Assembly: GCA_001872985.1 (NCBI GenBank)
Contig: MNYA01000206.1
Span: forward strand, 1 to 7,748
Direction of reading: 5' to 3'
Length of the DNA: 7,748 nucleotides
Source of the DNA: a bacterium CG2_30_54_10
Lineage (GTDB): Bacteria > Muiribacteriota > Ozemobacteria > Ozemobacterales > Ozemobacteraceae
Positions 6,147-7,748 of the stretch are shown here, in pieces (within the stretch, counting starts at the first letter, position 1; each line of letters starts with the position of its first letter). A program made the translations under genes and the position numbers. Below the pieces are notes generated by a model. The model worked only from the letters and a program-made list of their open reading frames with translations. It was not told where the DNA came from and did not search any database.

Positions 6147-6185
6147 TTTTTTGGGGAATGCACCCGACACGCTCTCATTTTTGGC
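6147..6185 (-). repeat. Outer inverted repeat, right arm
   Basis: Reads, on the plus strand, a six-T run, then GGGAATGCACCC (6154-6165), TCTCA (6173-6177) and TTGGC (6181-6185), mirroring the left outer arm at 5645-5683. It starts 56 bases beyond the inner right arm; the 12-mer cores lie 65 and 63 bases from the inner arms. It ends 52 bases before the next gene, so it may also lie in that gene's promoter region. Confidence 0.65.
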
Positions 6186-6237
6186 ATGCCGCTACCATCT
6201 TAGCGAATTCCTTTTTTCGGGAAGGCGCCCAAATGTC

Positions 6238-6975
6238 ATGAAAACTCTCACAAGGAAAAGGTCCGGGTTTTTGTGCTTTTTGATTTCTTTCGCCCTTCTC
6301 GCGGTCGCCGCAGTTTGCGATGCCCACGACCCGGCCATCGAACCCGACCCGCTTGGCCCAGACCCCGTTTCAGAAATTCGTGTCTTCTGCCATTCTCCTG
6401 GCCCTGGTGGCCCGGCAGCCCATCAATGGCTTATCCGGCTCGATGTTTACAACCGAAGGAATGTTCCGGTATGGTATCTCATCCGATGGCGGTCCGGCCG
6501 GCCCCTTCCAAGCTCGCCCAATCTTACCTTCGGCGAGCCGATCAGCCCGATGGAAATTTCATGTCGGGTCTACAATGGCTCGCAAAACCGCGGCTGGGGA
6601 AGGCTTGTCCTTTTGGAAATTCCTTGTACGGAAGGCCCGTTTCTGGCTTTCAGGATGCCGGCCCGAGGTTACCTTCAGATGGCGGATTTCGAACTGTATT
6701 CACCTGGCCCGCCTGAGGCATTCGAAGCTTGGGAGGCGTCCTCGCTGAGCGTAAACGGAACGTATTCCCTTGAAGACTGGCTTCCGTTCGATTCATCAAG
6801 TGGGTTCAGAATCCGTCTCCCGAGTGGAACCCCGGGCTCTGACTTCGCTTCGGCCCGACGCTGGAAGCTCGAGCGAATCTCCGGCGGGCCTGAGCTTCGC
6901 CCTGCAAGGCAGCTCAACGCAGCAATCCTGCGGAAATGGCTTCTTCCTTTGCGCCCCCCGCCGCGTGCCGGCTGA
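6238..6975 (+). CDS. Secreted hypothetical protein with N-terminal signal peptide
   Basis: I do not recognise this family. From ATG 6238 it encodes 245 residues. The N terminus is a classic signal: KTLTRKR, then a hydrophobic core (about 11-26, FLCFLISFALLAVAAV). A plausible signal peptidase I site is VCDA/HD after residue 29. Cys27 lies in AAVC, which is a poor lipobox because of the Val before Cys. The mature part has no further membrane segment and is rich in proline, tryptophan and arginine, with cysteines at 51, 109 and 130. It ends in a basic, proline-rich tail (LLPLRPPPRAG). GGGAAGG (6219-6225) lies 12 bases before the ATG, a rather long spacing. The frame runs open further upstream to 6100, but that part translates the outer repeat. 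It stands alone, convergent with the tRNA genes. Confidence 0.7.
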   Translation: MKTLTRKRSGFLCFLISFALLAVAAVCDAHDPAIEPDPLGPDPVSEIRVFCHSPGPGGPAAHQWLIRLDVYNRRNVPVWYLIRWRSGRPLPSSPNLTFGEPISPMEISCRVYNGSQNRGWGRLVLLEIPCTEGPFLAFRMPARGYLQMADFELYSPGPPEAFEAWEASSLSVNGTYSLEDWLPFDSSSGFRIRLPSGTPGSDFASARRWKLERISGGPELRPARQLNAAILRKWLLPLRPPPRAG

Positions 6976-6991
6976 GTTCACCGGCCACCAA

Positions 6992-7065
6992 TAGCAAGGG
7001 AGGGAGTCGAACCCTCGACGTCGCGGGTATGAACCGCGTGCTCTGACCAACTGAGCTACCTTGCC
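6992..7065 (-). tRNA. tRNA-Met (CAT), elongator type
   Basis: The minus strand folds as a complete cloverleaf: acceptor GGCAAGG with CCTTGCT (first pair G-U), D-arm GCTCAGTTGGTCAGAGC, anticodon stem CGCGG/CCGCG with loop TTCATAC, and T-arm GAGGG-TTCGACT-CCCTC. CCA is not encoded (A73 is followed by TTGG). It lacks the C1-A72 mismatch of an initiator. A lysidine-type tRNA-Ile with CAT anticodon cannot be fully excluded, but the acceptor and D-arm favour Met. Confidence 0.93.
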
Positions 7066-7072
7066 GTATAAT

Positions 7073-7105
7073 GAAAAGCCGGATCCTTTTGGGATTCGGC
7101 TTTTC
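7073..7105 (-). terminator. Terminator-like hairpin between two tRNA genes
   Basis: GAAAAGCCGGATCC (7073-7086) pairs with GGATTCGGCTTTTC (7092-7105) over 14 bp, with one G-U type pair and a five-base loop. The stem ends in A4/T4 and so looks like an intrinsic terminator in either direction. It sits between the initiator tRNA and the elongator Met tRNA, which are read on the same strand. Confidence 0.6.
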
Positions 7106-7111
7106 CTGCGG

Positions 7112-7185
<74 letters not shown>

Positions 7186-7197
7186 ACGATCTTAGTG

Positions 7198-7281
7198 TGC
7201 CGGGAGCCGGGCTTGAACCGGCACGGGTGTTACCCCACCGGATTTTAAGTCCGGTGCGTCTGCCTATTCCGCCATCCCGGC
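7198..7281 (-). tRNA. tRNA-Leu (TAA)
   Basis: An 84-base class II tRNA on the minus strand. The acceptor GCCGGGA pairs with TCCCGGC, the anticodon stem-loop is CCGGA-CTTAAAA-TCCGG (anticodon TAA), the long variable arm GGGGTAACACCC is typical of Leu, and the T-arm is GCCGG-TTCAAGC-CCGGC. CCA is not encoded. It is the first gene of the tRNA cluster. Confidence 0.97.
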
Positions 7282-7296
7282 GGAACGACCAACGTC

Positions 7297-7325
7297 ACTT
7301 TACCAGCCCGATCCAAAAAAGTCAA
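7297..7325 (-). promoter_or_regulatory. Sigma-70 promoter of the tRNA cluster
   Basis: On the minus strand TTGACT (7325-7320) and TAAAGT (7302-7297) are spaced by 17 bases. Transcription should start near 7290, about nine bases before tRNA-Leu. Upstream, at about 7334-7357, is a partly repeated AGACTCTT sequence of unknown meaning. Confidence 0.82.
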
Positions 7326-7429
7326 GTATTTCGAGACTCTTTTCTAGACTCTTCTCGTAATTAGCCGCATCCAAATGATGGGAAAGAAAAATGGCGATTG
7401 GTTCGGTCATTTTGATATCCTGACTTGAG

Positions 7430-7748
7430 ATGACTCACTCGAACGTTTTGAAAAACTGTTCCGGTAAGTGGAAAGGCTTGATTTTACCATTGTTCCTGAG
7501 CTTTCTGCCAATCCTGGCCGGTTATTGGGAGGGGAACAAGCTCCAGGAAACCACGGAAAAATTTGCAATGAAACGTCTTCTGCAAGCAAGCGATCTGGGG
7601 GCTTCCAAACTTCGCACGATGACCTCCCTGGCTTTCTGGCCCGAAGAGCTGGCCGGCCGCATACTCCGAAAGCTGAAAACCCCCGTAATCAAATCCACCA
7701 ACACCTCCCTGGATTTTGGGAAGACAGTGTCGCGAGCGCTTCGCACCC
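7430..7748 (+). CDS. Hypothetical membrane-anchored protein, 5' part only
   Basis: An open frame of 106 codons starting at ATG 7430 runs off the end of the window. An in-frame TGA at 7421 fixes the upstream limit, so ATG 7430 is the first candidate start; only a weak TTGAG precedes it. The protein begins MTHSNVLKNCSGKWK, then a hydrophobic stretch GLILPLFLSFLPILAGYW (about 16-33) that is either a membrane anchor or an uncleaved signal, followed by a mixed-charge region (EGNKLQETTEKFAMKRLLQ...). I do not recognise the family. Shorter open frames on the other strand here look like shadows. Confidence 0.6.
   Translation, partial: MTHSNVLKNCSGKWKGLILPLFLSFLPILAGYWEGNKLQETTEKFAMKRLLQASDLGASKLRTMTSLAFWPEELAGRILRKLKTPVIKSTNTSLDFGKTVSRALRT

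Noticed and set aside
6181..6196. TTGGCATGCC considered as a sigma-54 promoter for the secreted protein.
   Set aside because: The -12 GC is missing at the required spacing, and the sequence belongs to the outer repeat arm.
6273..6748. Alternative plus-strand frames within the secreted-protein gene.
   Set aside because: Neither has a signal peptide or start context, whereas the frame from 6238 has both. They are GC-rich shadows.

Overview
The window looks like a chromosomal stretch of a Gram-negative-type bacterium. The best guess is a deltaproteobacterial (Desulfobacterota-like) lineage. That guess rests on the style of the GAF/PAS hybrid histidine kinase, the zinc-type ArsR/P-type ATPase pair, tRNA genes without an encoded CCA end, and dispersed palindromes of the 'GTCATTGCGAG...' and 'GTCATTTCGACC...' types. 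No marker gene fixes the taxonomy.

Layout, left to right. Positions 1-233 hold no gene I can support, only a large imperfect palindrome (40-180). Positions 234-2717 are a metal-export operon. A near-consensus promoter and a CzrA/SmtB-like operator precede an ArsR/SmtB repressor with a complete alpha-5 zinc-site signature. The repressor overlaps, and is probably translationally coupled to, a Zn/Cd/Pb P1B-type ATPase. The likely logic is that zinc releases the repressor and the pump exports the metal. Thirty-six bases later, after a 14-bp tandem duplication across the ATPase stop codon, comes a 909-residue soluble hybrid histidine kinase (GAF-PAS-PAS-HisKA-HATPase-REC) with a minisatellite-encoded Gly/Asp/Val linker near its N terminus.

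Positions 5484-6237 are accessory DNA. They hold a GC-rich hairpin cluster, then a compact 347-bp unit (5744-6090) in which 26-bp inverted repeats bracket a GIY-YIG nuclease reading frame with almost no spare sequence. The left arm supplies the ribosome-binding site and the stop codon runs into the right arm. The nuclease is broken by a one-base frameshift between its GIY and YIG motifs. A second, different pair of inverted repeats (39 bp each) sits nearly symmetrically about 60 bp outside the first. The solo palindrome at 40-180 shares terminal sequence with the nuclease unit and may be its non-autonomous relative. This nested arrangement is the most interesting part of the window.

Positions 6238-6975 encode an unrecognised secreted protein. 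Convergent to it is a minus-strand tRNA cluster (Leu-TAA, initiator fMet, elongator-type Met) with a strong promoter and an unexpected terminator-like hairpin before the last tRNA. The window ends inside an unrecognised membrane-anchored gene starting at 7430.
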